Positions 44,115 to 50,478 of a stretch of DNA of 50,478 bases are shown piece after piece. Origin of the DNA: Candidatus Enterococcus myersii (GTDB taxonomy: Bacteria; Bacillota; Bacilli; Lactobacillales; Enterococcaceae). The stretch is taken from positions 1 through 50,478 of the forward strand of contig NZ_JAFLVT010000016.1 in NCBI RefSeq assembly GCF_017316025.1, given 5' to 3'. The translations under genes and the position numbers were made by a program. Under the pieces are notes generated by a model. That model did not search any database, was not told where the DNA came from, and saw only the letters and a program-made list of their open reading frames with translations. Within the stretch, counting starts at the first letter, position 1. Every line of letters begins with the position of its first letter.

Positions 44115-45443
44115 TTATGCCAAAGCGCCCATTGGGTCCCAAGGTGCCAAAACAGTTGGTGCTTTTTCATAAGCGGCCAATTGTTCTGGTGATAATAAAT
44201 CTTTACGAACGACGATTTGATACGTGTATTCGTCCATCCATTCATCACTCATTACAAAAAAGCCCTTTGTTCCAACTTTTTCACCCCAGCTATTTTCAAC
44301 TTTCCATTTTGTTGATTTGCCAGCTACTAAATCAACACCTGTTAAAACCATGGCATGCGTCATTAAGCTTTCGCCATAATCTAGGCGTTGGGCTTTTGTC
44401 ATAGTAAAATCGATATCAAATAGATCATTCACATCATAGGCATCTAGTGCCATAATTCCAGAATCTCTTGTTGAAGATTGACCTACGTCACAGCCAAACC
44501 AGACAGACTCTCCTTGCTCTAATTGAGCAATTGCCAATTTTTTAAAAGTAGCCATATCAACGTTTAAATATTTTACTTCTTTGCCTGCCACTACGTTTCC
44601 TAACATTTCCACCGTATACGACTGATTGTAGGGTTTATCTGCAGTTGGTGCATTGATAATGCTGACATAGTCATTTAAGTTAACCCCAACATATTTTTCA
44701 TAAAAACTTTGGGGCGTTAAATTTTGATCCAGATGATAATTTTTTTCTTCATCACGGTATTCAAAATCAAATGTTTCTGGTGGATTTCCTAAAGAAATCG
44801 CCAAAAAGTTATAAACTTCTTCCAACATTTTTTCTTTAACACTTTTAATTTCTGCTGCATCTTTTCCTTGGGCTACCAAGTTGCGTAGCGTCACCGCATC
44901 TTTACGTAATTTTTTGTTTAAATAATTGTTCAAATCACGAGAATTAGAAGAATTGCTGCTTTCAGGCATAGCTGTTTTAGGAACGACGCCGTATTTTTCA
45001 AAAATAGAAACGATCATATCCCATTGCCCACCATCTTGTTGCGGTGTTTGCAATAAAAAGGCCACTTTACGGCTATTTAACTCTTCTGTTGCAGTCGCTA
45101 AAATATTTTCATAAAAATAGTTTGCTTTTTCATACTTATCCCAGAAAAAAGTGTAGTTTTGGGATAATTCAAAATCTTTTAAATTAAAAGCATTCAACAT
45201 TTTATGGCGGAAAGTGTTTAGTGCAGCAAACATCCAGCAACGTCCTGATTGCATTTGATTTGCAACTTTCCCAGTGGCAAGATCAACAGAAAAGACTGGC
45301 ACGTTATTTACGTGCGCGCTCATATTTTCTGCTGAGGCGCTGATCCCATTTTTTACTACACCTCGTTGTAATGCGTTTTGCTTATTATTTTCTTTAAAGG
45401 CAGCAGCAAATTTGGCTGTCAATTCTTTTTTAATCGCTGACAT
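44115..45443 (-). CDS. pepC: Aminopeptidase C (bleomycin hydrolase family)
   Basis: This 442-residue cytoplasmic cysteine peptidase (C1B) frees N-terminal residues from peptides. The catalytic Cys69 is in QMQSGRCWMFAALN, the histidine in ESLMTHAMVLTG and the asparagine in KVENSWGEKVG. Members form hexamers with the active sites inside. The start MSAIKKELTAKF has GAGAGG nine bases ahead and is preferred to an ATG 13 codons earlier. The promoter TTGTAA-17-TAGAAT lies just upstream. Confidence 0.96.
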   Translation of the reverse strand: MSAIKKELTAKFAAAFKENNKQNALQRGVVKNGISASAENMSAHVNNVPVFSVDLATGKVANQMQSGRCWMFAALNTFRHKMLNAFNLKDFELSQNYTFFWDKYEKANYFYENILATATEELNSRKVAFLLQTPQQDGGQWDMIVSIFEKYGVVPKTAMPESSNSSNSRDLNNYLNKKLRKDAVTLRNLVAQGKDAAEIKSVKEKMLEEVYNFLAISLGNPPETFDFEYRDEEKNYHLDQNLTPQSFYEKYVGVNLNDYVSIINAPTADKPYNQSYTVEMLGNVVAGKEVKYLNVDMATFKKLAIAQLEQGESVWFGCDVGQSSTRDSGIMALDAYDVNDLFDIDFTMTKAQRLDYGESLMTHAMVLTGVDLVAGKSTKWKVENSWGEKVGTKGFFVMSDEWMDEYTYQIVVRKDLLSPEQLAAYEKAPTVLAPWDPMGALA

Positions 45444-45480
45444 TTTCTTCATCCTCTCGATTGAAATAACATACTTTTTC

Positions 45481-45509
45481 ATTCTACCCCTGACAATTGA
45501 AAATTACAA
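45481..45509 (-). promoter_or_regulatory. pepC promoter
   Basis: The minus strand has TTGTAA (45504-45509), a 17-base spacer and TAGAAT (45481-45486). Confidence 0.7.
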
Positions 45510-45549
45510 CTGATGTGAAAATTCTGACAAATCAGTTTCCTTTTATGAC

Positions 45550-45668
45550 ACAAAAAAAGACAAAAGTTTCAACCTCCCTTCATTAAACACCAAATTTAAT
45601 CCCGCGATCTTGGTCATGTACATAGAGTACTTTGGTATTTTGCAAAGTAGAAGGGTAACTTTTGTCTT
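45550..45668. other. Cloverleaf-shaped inverted-repeat element
   Basis: Outer arms AAGACAAAAGTT (45557-45568) and AACTTTTGTCTT (45657-45668) pair perfectly over 12 bp. Inside, CCCTTC (45576-45581) pairs with GAAGGG (45650-45655). That helix encloses two perfect hairpins: ATTAAA-N7-TTTAAT (45582-45600) and TACTTTG-N8-CAAAGTA (45628-45649). Between them 27 bases hold the palindrome ATGTACAT. On the minus strand a T run follows, so it can end the acyltransferase transcript; a weaker one is on the plus strand. It could be a structured RNA or a small mobile inverted-repeat element. I do not recognise the family. Confidence 0.7.
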
Positions 45669-45686
45669 ATTTTTTATTCGCACCTT

Positions 45687-46679
45687 TTAGCCGTATTTTT
45701 TTAACGCCTTCTTTTGTAGTCCTACTTTAACTTTAAGGTACAACTGCTGCCATTTAGAAGCTGCAAGTAAAAACGTTAAAAGGATACTAAAAAGAAGTAC
45801 CCCGATAAAACCCATAATTCCTAAATTAATATCCGCAATATTTAGTGCCCGCAGCCCTTTTACGATAAAACCTTGTAATAAATAGACAGTTAACGTGTTT
45901 TTCCCCAAATCTGTATAAAAGGTCCTTTGTCTTGGCACGAGTAAGAGAAAAGACAAAATCCCAACAAATCCCAATATCATTACTAATAAACGAACAAAAG
46001 CTCCTAGTTGGGGCGCACTTAAAAAATCTTCATAAGGTTTTGAACCAAAAACTAAATACTTATTAAAGGTTTCAAATTGATCGATAAAAGCAAAGATACT
46101 CCCAAAACCAATTAAAGCTATGGAATAGCGGTGGTGTTTTCGAATTGCAACTAGTTTTTCCCACGAGAAATAATGGCCGATTAAAAAGAAGGGTAAAAAA
46201 ACAAAGGTGCGCTGCATGGCAAGATTACGATCAATAAATGGTAAATATCCCACAATTAAAGCGAGCATGGTACCAATGGTAAGTGCCAACCAAGGAGGCA
46301 TTTTATTAAACAAGCCCAATGAACACTGCCAACAAAAAAGGCTGACTAAAAACCACAATGACCAATTGGGGACAAGAACATCCCAGGAAAAACGATTTTC
46401 TAATCCTATTAAGGCATAATAACTGGAATAAACCAATTGAAAAATCAGATACGGGAGTAACGTCTTTTTCATTACTTTCCCTACTTTTCCCTTTTGCAAT
46501 CCTTTCGAAAAATAGCCCGCAATCAAAATAAAGGCAGGCATATGAAACATAAAAATAAAATAGTACAGATTGTGATAACCTTGCCAATCTTCAATAAAAG
46601 GTTCCAATAAATGGCTAAATACCACCAAAACCATCAAGATAAACTTCGCATTATCAAAAAAAGCCATACGCTGCTTCAT
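45687..46679 (-). CDS. Membrane acyltransferase, family 3
   Basis: This 330-residue polytopic protein has about ten membrane helices and the acyltransferase-3 pattern: RMAFFDNAKFILMVLVVFSHLLEP at the start and FMFHMPAFILIAGYFSKG with conserved His and Gly. Such proteins O-acetylate cell-surface sugars; the fold is close to fucose 4-O-acetylase. The target here is unknown and no polysaccharide genes are near. The start MKQRMAFFDNAK has AAGGAG seven bases ahead. The promoter TTGCAT-18-TACAAT is at 46707-46736. Confidence 0.87.
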   Translation of the reverse strand: MKQRMAFFDNAKFILMVLVVFSHLLEPFIEDWQGYHNLYYFIFMFHMPAFILIAGYFSKGLQKGKVGKVMKKTLLPYLIFQLVYSSYYALIGLENRFSWDVLVPNWSLWFLVSLFCWQCSLGLFNKMPPWLALTIGTMLALIVGYLPFIDRNLAMQRTFVFLPFFLIGHYFSWEKLVAIRKHHRYSIALIGFGSIFAFIDQFETFNKYLVFGSKPYEDFLSAPQLGAFVRLLVMILGFVGILSFLLLVPRQRTFYTDLGKNTLTVYLLQGFIVKGLRALNIADINLGIMGFIGVLLFSILLTFLLAASKWQQLYLKVKVGLQKKALKKYG

Positions 46680-46706
46680 AACGCTCTCCTTTTTTTTCAT
46701 AGCTTA

Positions 46707-46736
46707 ATTGTAATCAAAACTTGATTTGTGATGCAA
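46707..46736 (-). promoter_or_regulatory. Acyltransferase gene promoter
   Basis: The minus strand has TTGCAT (46731-46736), 18 bases and TACAAT (46707-46712). Confidence 0.6.
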
Positions 46737-46872
46737 TTAAAAGGATAGCAGAGAAAACTTAAAGTTATCTTCAATTTGAATATCATTTACTTAACAGCTT
46801 TTTTACGAAAAAGACAAATACTTTACCTATGTTTTCAACTGTGCCAACAGACAGAAATTAGCCAATGAAGAA

Positions 46873-46904
46873 CAAAAAAACTCTCGATTAAAAAATCGAG
46901 AGTT
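46873..46904 (-). terminator. tRNA-Asn terminator
   Basis: The minus strand has AACTCTCGATT paired with AATCGAGAGTT around a short T loop, followed by seven T residues, immediately after the tRNA. Confidence 0.93.
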
Positions 46905-46907
46905 AAA

Positions 46908-46981
46908 CTCCGGCAGTAGGACTCGAACCTACGACATCATGATTAACAGTCATGCGCTACTACCAACTGAGCTATGCCGGA
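46908..46981 (-). tRNA. tRNA-Asn (anticodon GTT)
   Basis: This 74-nt cloverleaf starts TCCGGCATAGCTCAG and ends with TGCCGGA plus discriminator G. The acceptor stem is fully paired, the D and T arms are canonical (GGTTCGAGTCC), and the anticodon loop CTGTTAA gives GTT for asparagine. CCA is not encoded. Its promoter TTGCGC-17-TATCAT is at 46995-47023. Confidence 0.97.
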
Positions 46982-46994
46982 ATAATGTAATATT

Positions 46995-47023
46995 ATGATA
47001 GCAATACTTTTAAATTTGCGCAA
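46995..47023 (-). promoter_or_regulatory. tRNA-Asn promoter
   Basis: The minus strand has TTGCGC (47018-47023), 17 bases and TATCAT (46995-47000). Confidence 0.65.
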
Positions 47024-47114
47024 GATAATTTTAAAAAATTTCTCCAGTTTTTTTAAAATACTTTTCTTTTCGCTCAAAGACGAGTAAAATGAATTGAATT
47101 TTGGAGGTTGAATT

Positions 47115-48335
47115 ATGCGCGGACGTCATTTTAAGAATAAGAAAAAAAGATTGATTTATCCTATATTATTTTTGTTAATCTTCACTTTATTAGGCTACTG
47201 GCTGTACGGCAATCGACACAATCTCTTTTTTGCTACGGCTAGTACCACCGAGGCTAGTAAAGAAGCAACAATTGAAAGTAGCACCACAGAGCAGCCTGAC
47301 GCTGAAAATAATCCGACGATCACCACGCCTCTTGCTGCGAATGATTATCAAAACCTAGATAAAGATGTTTTACTTGCCAGCAGCGATAACTATGATAATA
47401 GTTTAAAACTGGGCAACTTTGTCGGGACGGCGCTGATTGTAAAAAATGGGCAGATTATCTTGCACCAAGGATATGGTTATCAAAACTTTGCTGAACAAAA
47501 ACGAAATAGTATTCACTCACTTTACCAAATTGGTTCTGTTCAAAAAAGTTTTACCGCTACTCTGATTTATAAGCAAATTGAAGCGGGCCGCTTAAGTCTA
47601 GAGACACCTTTAAGTCAGTTTTTCCCGCAGGTTTTTGGCAGTGAAAATATCACAATTCGTCAAATGCTACATATGACGTCAGGACTTACATTGTCAGAAA
47701 TTCCTTTGACTGTGACCAATGAAGCTGAAGTTGTAAATTTTGCTGTCAATAATGCACAGTTAAAATACAGTGGCCGTTTCTTCTATTCTCCGGTCAATTA
47801 TGTCTTATTAGCTGGTATTTTACGCCAAATTACCCATACTAGTTATGCACAACTTGTTGAAAATACTTTTAAGAGTCAATTAGGCCTTAGACAACTAGTC
47901 ACCTATCCAAACTGGTATCAAAATGCTAATCATACCGTTTCTTATGGCGGTAAAGATGCAGCTGATTATAATCAAGTCGTGACAGAAAAGACTGGGCAAT
48001 TTGTCCGTGAATTAGGTACAGGTAATCTGGGCATGACAGCTGGAGATTTATATTGGTACTATCATCAGTTACTATCCGGAAATTTAGTAACGCCAGATGT
48101 TTTGAATGCAGCATGGCAGAGAGAAACCAAAGCAACTTATACTGGTGGACAGTATGATAAGGGCATGTACCTGCGAGCAAATGGCATGATTGCCTCCCAA
48201 CATTGCATGGTACTTATTAGTAAAGATGGCAATGATGCCGTTTTTCTTTTGAGTAATCACGGGAATGTAACAAATTATCAAACCTTGATCGCTAACCTCT
48301 ACACTGACTTAACCGGCGTATCGGCTAAGTTTTAA
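47115..48335 (+). CDS. Membrane-anchored serine hydrolase of the beta-lactamase/PBP4* family
   Basis: This 406-residue protein has a basic N-terminus and one membrane helix (about 13-31), a Ser/Thr/Glu-rich linker (41-75), and an extracellular class C beta-lactamase fold. The active serine is Ser141 with Lys144 in SVQKSFT. The second motif is Tyr224 in YSPVNYVLLAG, where the usual YxN third residue is Pro226. A late SNHGN may stand in for the KTG motif. Relatives are D-aminopeptidases, esterases or PBP4-like proteins. GGAGG lies seven bases before the ATG. The reaction is unknown; cell-wall peptide or ester trimming is possible. Confidence 0.85.
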   Translation: MRGRHFKNKKKRLIYPILFLLIFTLLGYWLYGNRHNLFFATASTTEASKEATIESSTTEQPDAENNPTITTPLAANDYQNLDKDVLLASSDNYDNSLKLGNFVGTALIVKNGQIILHQGYGYQNFAEQKRNSIHSLYQIGSVQKSFTATLIYKQIEAGRLSLETPLSQFFPQVFGSENITIRQMLHMTSGLTLSEIPLTVTNEAEVVNFAVNNAQLKYSGRFFYSPVNYVLLAGILRQITHTSYAQLVENTFKSQLGLRQLVTYPNWYQNANHTVSYGGKDAADYNQVVTEKTGQFVRELGTGNLGMTAGDLYWYYHQLLSGNLVTPDVLNAAWQRETKATYTGGQYDKGMYLRANGMIASQHCMVLISKDGNDAVFLLSNHGNVTNYQTLIANLYTDLTGVSAKF

Positions 48336-48351
48336 AAATCTTATTTTTAAT

Positions 48352-48398
48352 AGCTAACAGCAACTCTTCTACTTCATGAGTTGCTGTTAGCTTTTCTA
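48352..48398 (+). terminator. Terminator of the beta-lactamase-like gene
   Basis: AGCTAACAGCAACTC and GAGTTGCTGTTAGCT form a perfect 15-bp stem with an 11-base loop, followed by TTTTC. Confidence 0.9.
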
Positions 48399-48479
48399 AT
48401 TTAGAAACATGTCATGACTTAATAAACTTTATCGATTATACCCAATCACGTAGCGTGACTAATTTATCAGCAAAAATTA

Positions 48480-48508
48480 TTGACTTTATGATTTTGCTTA
48501 GCTATAAT
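48480..48508 (+). promoter_or_regulatory. tRNA-Thr promoter
   Basis: TTGACT (48480-48485), a 17-base spacer and a consensus TATAAT (48503-48508) lie about 30 bases ahead of the tRNA. Confidence 0.9.
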
Positions 48509-48539
48509 ATTTCTTGTGCTTGAAAGAAATAACAATTTT

Positions 48540-48612
48540 GCCGCCTTAGCTCAGCTGGTAGAGCACCACCATGGTAAGGTGGGGGTCGCCGGTTCAAGCC
48601 CGGCAGGTGGCT
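48540..48612 (+). tRNA. tRNA-Thr (anticodon GGT)
   Basis: This 73-nt cloverleaf starts GCCGCCTTAGCTCAG and ends AGGTGGC plus discriminator T. The acceptor stem has one G-T wobble. The anticodon stem CCACC/GGTGG encloses ATGGTAA, giving GGT for threonine ACC/ACT codons. CCA is not encoded. A strong promoter and a terminator make it a single-gene unit. Confidence 0.97.
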
Positions 48613-48617
48613 CTTCT

Positions 48618-48649
48618 AAGAACCTTGATATATCAAGGTTCTTTTTTTA
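48618..48649 (+). terminator. tRNA-Thr terminator
   Basis: AAGAACCTTGATA is followed directly by its exact reverse complement and a T run. It begins six bases after the tRNA. Confidence 0.93.
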
Positions 48650-48852
48650 TTTACAACTCCTTCAAGTTAGATAAAATGACATAAACTAATAATAATTTAT
48701 CCCGCAGAAAAATATAGTCTGTTAACTTTTTAATTTTTTTAGTTTTTATATAGTTAAATTGTCGCTATATTCACAATACTATTACAATTATAAAGCCTAA
48801 TCATTGTCAGCTAATCTATTTGCTTTTTCTTTCACAAAGGCTTCGATTTTCA

Positions 48853-48881
48853 TTGTAAGCGCATACAGTTATTGTTATGCT
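48853..48881 (+). promoter_or_regulatory. C69 dipeptidase promoter with perfect cre site
   Basis: TTGTAAGCGCATACA (48853-48867) matches the cre consensus WTGNAARCGNWWWCA at all 15 positions. Its first six bases are also the -35 TTGTAA, 17 bases from an extended -10 TGTTATGCT (hexamer 48876-48881). CcpA binding would block polymerase, so the gene should be repressed on preferred sugars. Confidence 0.8.
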
Positions 48882-48915
48882 CAATTCGTAAAAAAGAATA
48901 AGAGGAGTGAAAAAA

Positions 48916-50391
48916 ATGTTCAAAACAAAATCGTTGAAGAAATTGGGAATAACTTTGGCAATAACGGCCGCATCCTTAGCCATCTCTTCAACAGCAAATG
49001 CTTGTACAACGGTGTTAGTAGGAAAAGATGCCAGTAACGATGGCTCAACAATGATCGCCCGCAATGAAGATATGGGGACTGCTTGGGCCAAACACTTTGT
49101 CATTCGTCAAGCTAACACAAATCCGACTAATTATGTTTCTAAGGGAAATAAAGTTGCCCTTACACTACCAAGCAAACAATTAAAATATAGTGCTACACCA
49201 GAATGGGATACTAGTGAGGGCCTTTACGAGGAAGCTGGAATTAACAGTGCTAACGTTGCCATGAGTGGTACAGAATCTGCTACCACAAAAGAAAAAGTAT
49301 TAAAACTAGACCCGTTAGTTGAAAACGGCATTGCAGAAGATTCAATTGTAACCGTTGTCTTGCCTTATATTACTTCTCCTAAAGAAGGTGTTGCACGCTT
49401 AGGGAAAATCGTTGAAGAAAAAGGCGCTGCTGAGGTAAATGGGGTAATTTTTTCAAATAAAGAAGAAATTTGGTATATGGAGATTGTCTCTGGACATCAT
49501 TGGGTAGCCGTTCGCGTACCAGATAATCAGTATGCTGTCATTGCCAATACCCTGACGATTGGGGACATCGATACAACAGATCAAGGAAACGTTCAAGTTT
49601 CAACCGGCTTAAAAAACTTTGTTGAGACGAATAAACTCGCAAAAAATTCCGAAAAATTCTCTGTCCGGGATATTTTTGCAGATACAAAAGAAGATGCTCA
49701 GTACAATTTACCACGAATGTGGGACGGACAACGGATGCTGACACCATCTAAAAAGAAAAAAATCACCGATACTGATTTCAATCTATTTGAGAAACCAGAT
49801 GAACCAATATCTTTTGCAAAAGTTGCATATATCCTAACCCTTCATTTCAACGGGACAAAATACGACACCATGACAGGATCAAAAGCTGATAAATATCGGC
49901 CGATTTCAGTACCGAATACGATGGAGTCTCATATTTTACAATTTCGTAGTGACGTTCCTGAAGAATTAAGTGGTATTCATTGGTTGGCATTAGGTGTGAC
50001 AGATACAAGTAATTATGTCCCATTTTATAGTGGTATTACCAAAACGCCTGCCTATTATCAAGCAGGGACTGATCTTCCAGATGTAAATTCTGCTTACTGG
50101 ACTTATCGCGTAACAAATATTTTAACAAAAACAAACTATCAAGAATTTAAAACAAAAGAAACATTACCGCTACGCCAAGAAGTACGTGACTATTTGGCAA
50201 AACAGGTAGCAAAAACCGATACAGAAGCTAAACAAATTATAAAAGATACTCCTGATAATCTTCCAACTTATTTAAATGAGCAAACTGAAAAATTTGCGAA
50301 GTACTCTTTGGAGAAATACAAAGAATTAAACAAACAACTACTTGTTAAAATGACCGAACTAACCCCAACAAAACACAATGACAATCTCTAA
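48916..50391 (+). CDS. Secreted C69-family dipeptidase (PepD-like)
   Basis: This 491-residue protein has an N-terminal signal peptide (MFKTKSLKKLG, hydrophobic core, then STANA) directly followed by CTTVLVGKDASNDGS. In C69/U34 peptidases the N-terminal Cys is the nucleophile; here cleavage after Ala29 would expose it as residue 1 of the mature enzyme. Other family features are IARNEDMG and the VNGVIFSNKEEIWYMEIVSGHHW region. The residue before the Cys pattern is not a lipobox. A GTG three codons upstream is possible, but the ATG has AGGAG eight bases ahead. A perfect cre site controls it. It likely frees dipeptides outside the cell. Confidence 0.9.
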   Translation: MFKTKSLKKLGITLAITAASLAISSTANACTTVLVGKDASNDGSTMIARNEDMGTAWAKHFVIRQANTNPTNYVSKGNKVALTLPSKQLKYSATPEWDTSEGLYEEAGINSANVAMSGTESATTKEKVLKLDPLVENGIAEDSIVTVVLPYITSPKEGVARLGKIVEEKGAAEVNGVIFSNKEEIWYMEIVSGHHWVAVRVPDNQYAVIANTLTIGDIDTTDQGNVQVSTGLKNFVETNKLAKNSEKFSVRDIFADTKEDAQYNLPRMWDGQRMLTPSKKKKITDTDFNLFEKPDEPISFAKVAYILTLHFNGTKYDTMTGSKADKYRPISVPNTMESHILQFRSDVPEELSGIHWLALGVTDTSNYVPFYSGITKTPAYYQAGTDLPDVNSAYWTYRVTNILTKTNYQEFKTKETLPLRQEVRDYLAKQVAKTDTEAKQIIKDTPDNLPTYLNEQTEKFAKYSLEKYKELNKQLLVKMTELTPTKHNDNL

Positions 50392-50424
50392 TGCCAGATA
50401 GTTGTTTCTATTTACAATTTTACT

Positions 50425-50456
50425 ATAAAAAAAGCCAAGTCAAACTGACTTGGCTT
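50425..50456 (-). terminator. Terminator for a minus-strand gene beyond the window
   Basis: AAGCCAAGTCA and TGACTTGGCTT pair around a three-base loop. The T run is on the minus strand, so it best serves a convergent gene to the right of the window; it may also stop the dipeptidase transcript. Confidence 0.8.
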
Positions 50457-50478
50457 AACATTTGCGTGGCGACGTCCT

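Larger units (their letters stand above)
48613..48915. other. Intergenic region between tRNA-Thr and the C69 dipeptidase gene
   Basis: It holds the tRNA terminator (48618-48649) and the dipeptidase promoter with a cre site (48853-48881). Between them lie about 200 very AT-rich bases with no recognisable gene. Confidence 0.6.

Noticed and set aside
45570-45630. Short minus-strand frame MYMTKIAGLNLVF inside the cloverleaf element
   Set aside because: It has no ribosome binding site and ends by chance in the T run; the pairing pattern explains the sequence better.

Overview
The window looks like chromosomal DNA of a low-GC Gram-positive coccus of the Enterococcaceae (Enterococcus or a close relative such as Vagococcus or Tetragenococcus). 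The evidence is AT-rich sequence with strong AGGAGG-type ribosome binding sites, sigma-A promoters and Rho-independent terminators, a GlnR/type I glutamine synthetase pair, a CtsR-controlled clpP, CcpA cre sites, a valine T-box leader, RpoY-RNase J1, EzrA, and the gene order RNase J / cold-shock protein / radC / folC / valS / tpx / rex. No phage, insertion sequence, rRNA or CRISPR array is visible. The genus was judged from reading only and was not checked by a search.

Layout. 1-4 kb: the first codons of pyruvate formate-lyase (pflB), then lrgB-lrgA (now regarded as a pyruvate facilitator) and the lytS-lytR two-component system, with a cre-like site in the lrgA promoter. 4-10.2 kb: glnR-glnA with a GlnR operator, then a long minus-strand operon: phosphodiester phosphodiesterase, miaA, hflX, ynbB. 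10.3-13.4 kb: a small membrane-anchored protein, clpP under a CtsR box, a zinc-free quinone-oxidoreductase-like enzyme and a gamma-carbonic-anhydrase-like protein. 13.6-17.3 kb: a heterodimeric multidrug ABC exporter (EfrAB/BmrCD type), preceded by a possible leader peptide gene and attenuator hairpin. 17.3-19.7 kb: rpoY-rnjA, whose leader holds a perfect 30-bp palindrome. 19.7-27.6 kb: a cold-shock gene, radC, a HAD phosphatase, folC, valS with its T-box, tpx and rex.

27.8-29.4 kb: a lone LPXTG backbone-type pilin with no sortase beside it. 29.7-36.8 kb: thiI with its cysteine desulfurase, then ezrA; a divergent AraC regulator / family 2 glycosidase pair sits between them and looks like an inserted accessory module. 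37.2-46.7 kb: aspartate kinase, an all-alpha NTP pyrophosphatase-like protein, a Cof-type HAD phosphatase, asparaginase, acyl-ACP thioesterase, a fructosamine-kinase-like protein, a tyrosine-phosphatase-like protein, aminopeptidase C and a membrane acyltransferase. 46.9-50.4 kb: tRNA-Asn, a membrane-anchored beta-lactamase-fold hydrolase, tRNA-Thr and a secreted C69 dipeptidase under a perfect cre site.

The most unusual items are: (1) the 47-codon leader ORF that overlaps the start of the ABC exporter and contains a terminator-like hairpin; (2) a 112-bp cloverleaf-shaped inverted-repeat element between pepC and the acyltransferase gene; (3) pflB lying 20 bp behind the pyruvate facilitator genes with no terminator between; (4) the orphan pilin; (5) the palindrome in the RNase J leader; and (6) the secreted dipeptidase whose catalytic cysteine would be exposed by signal peptidase.
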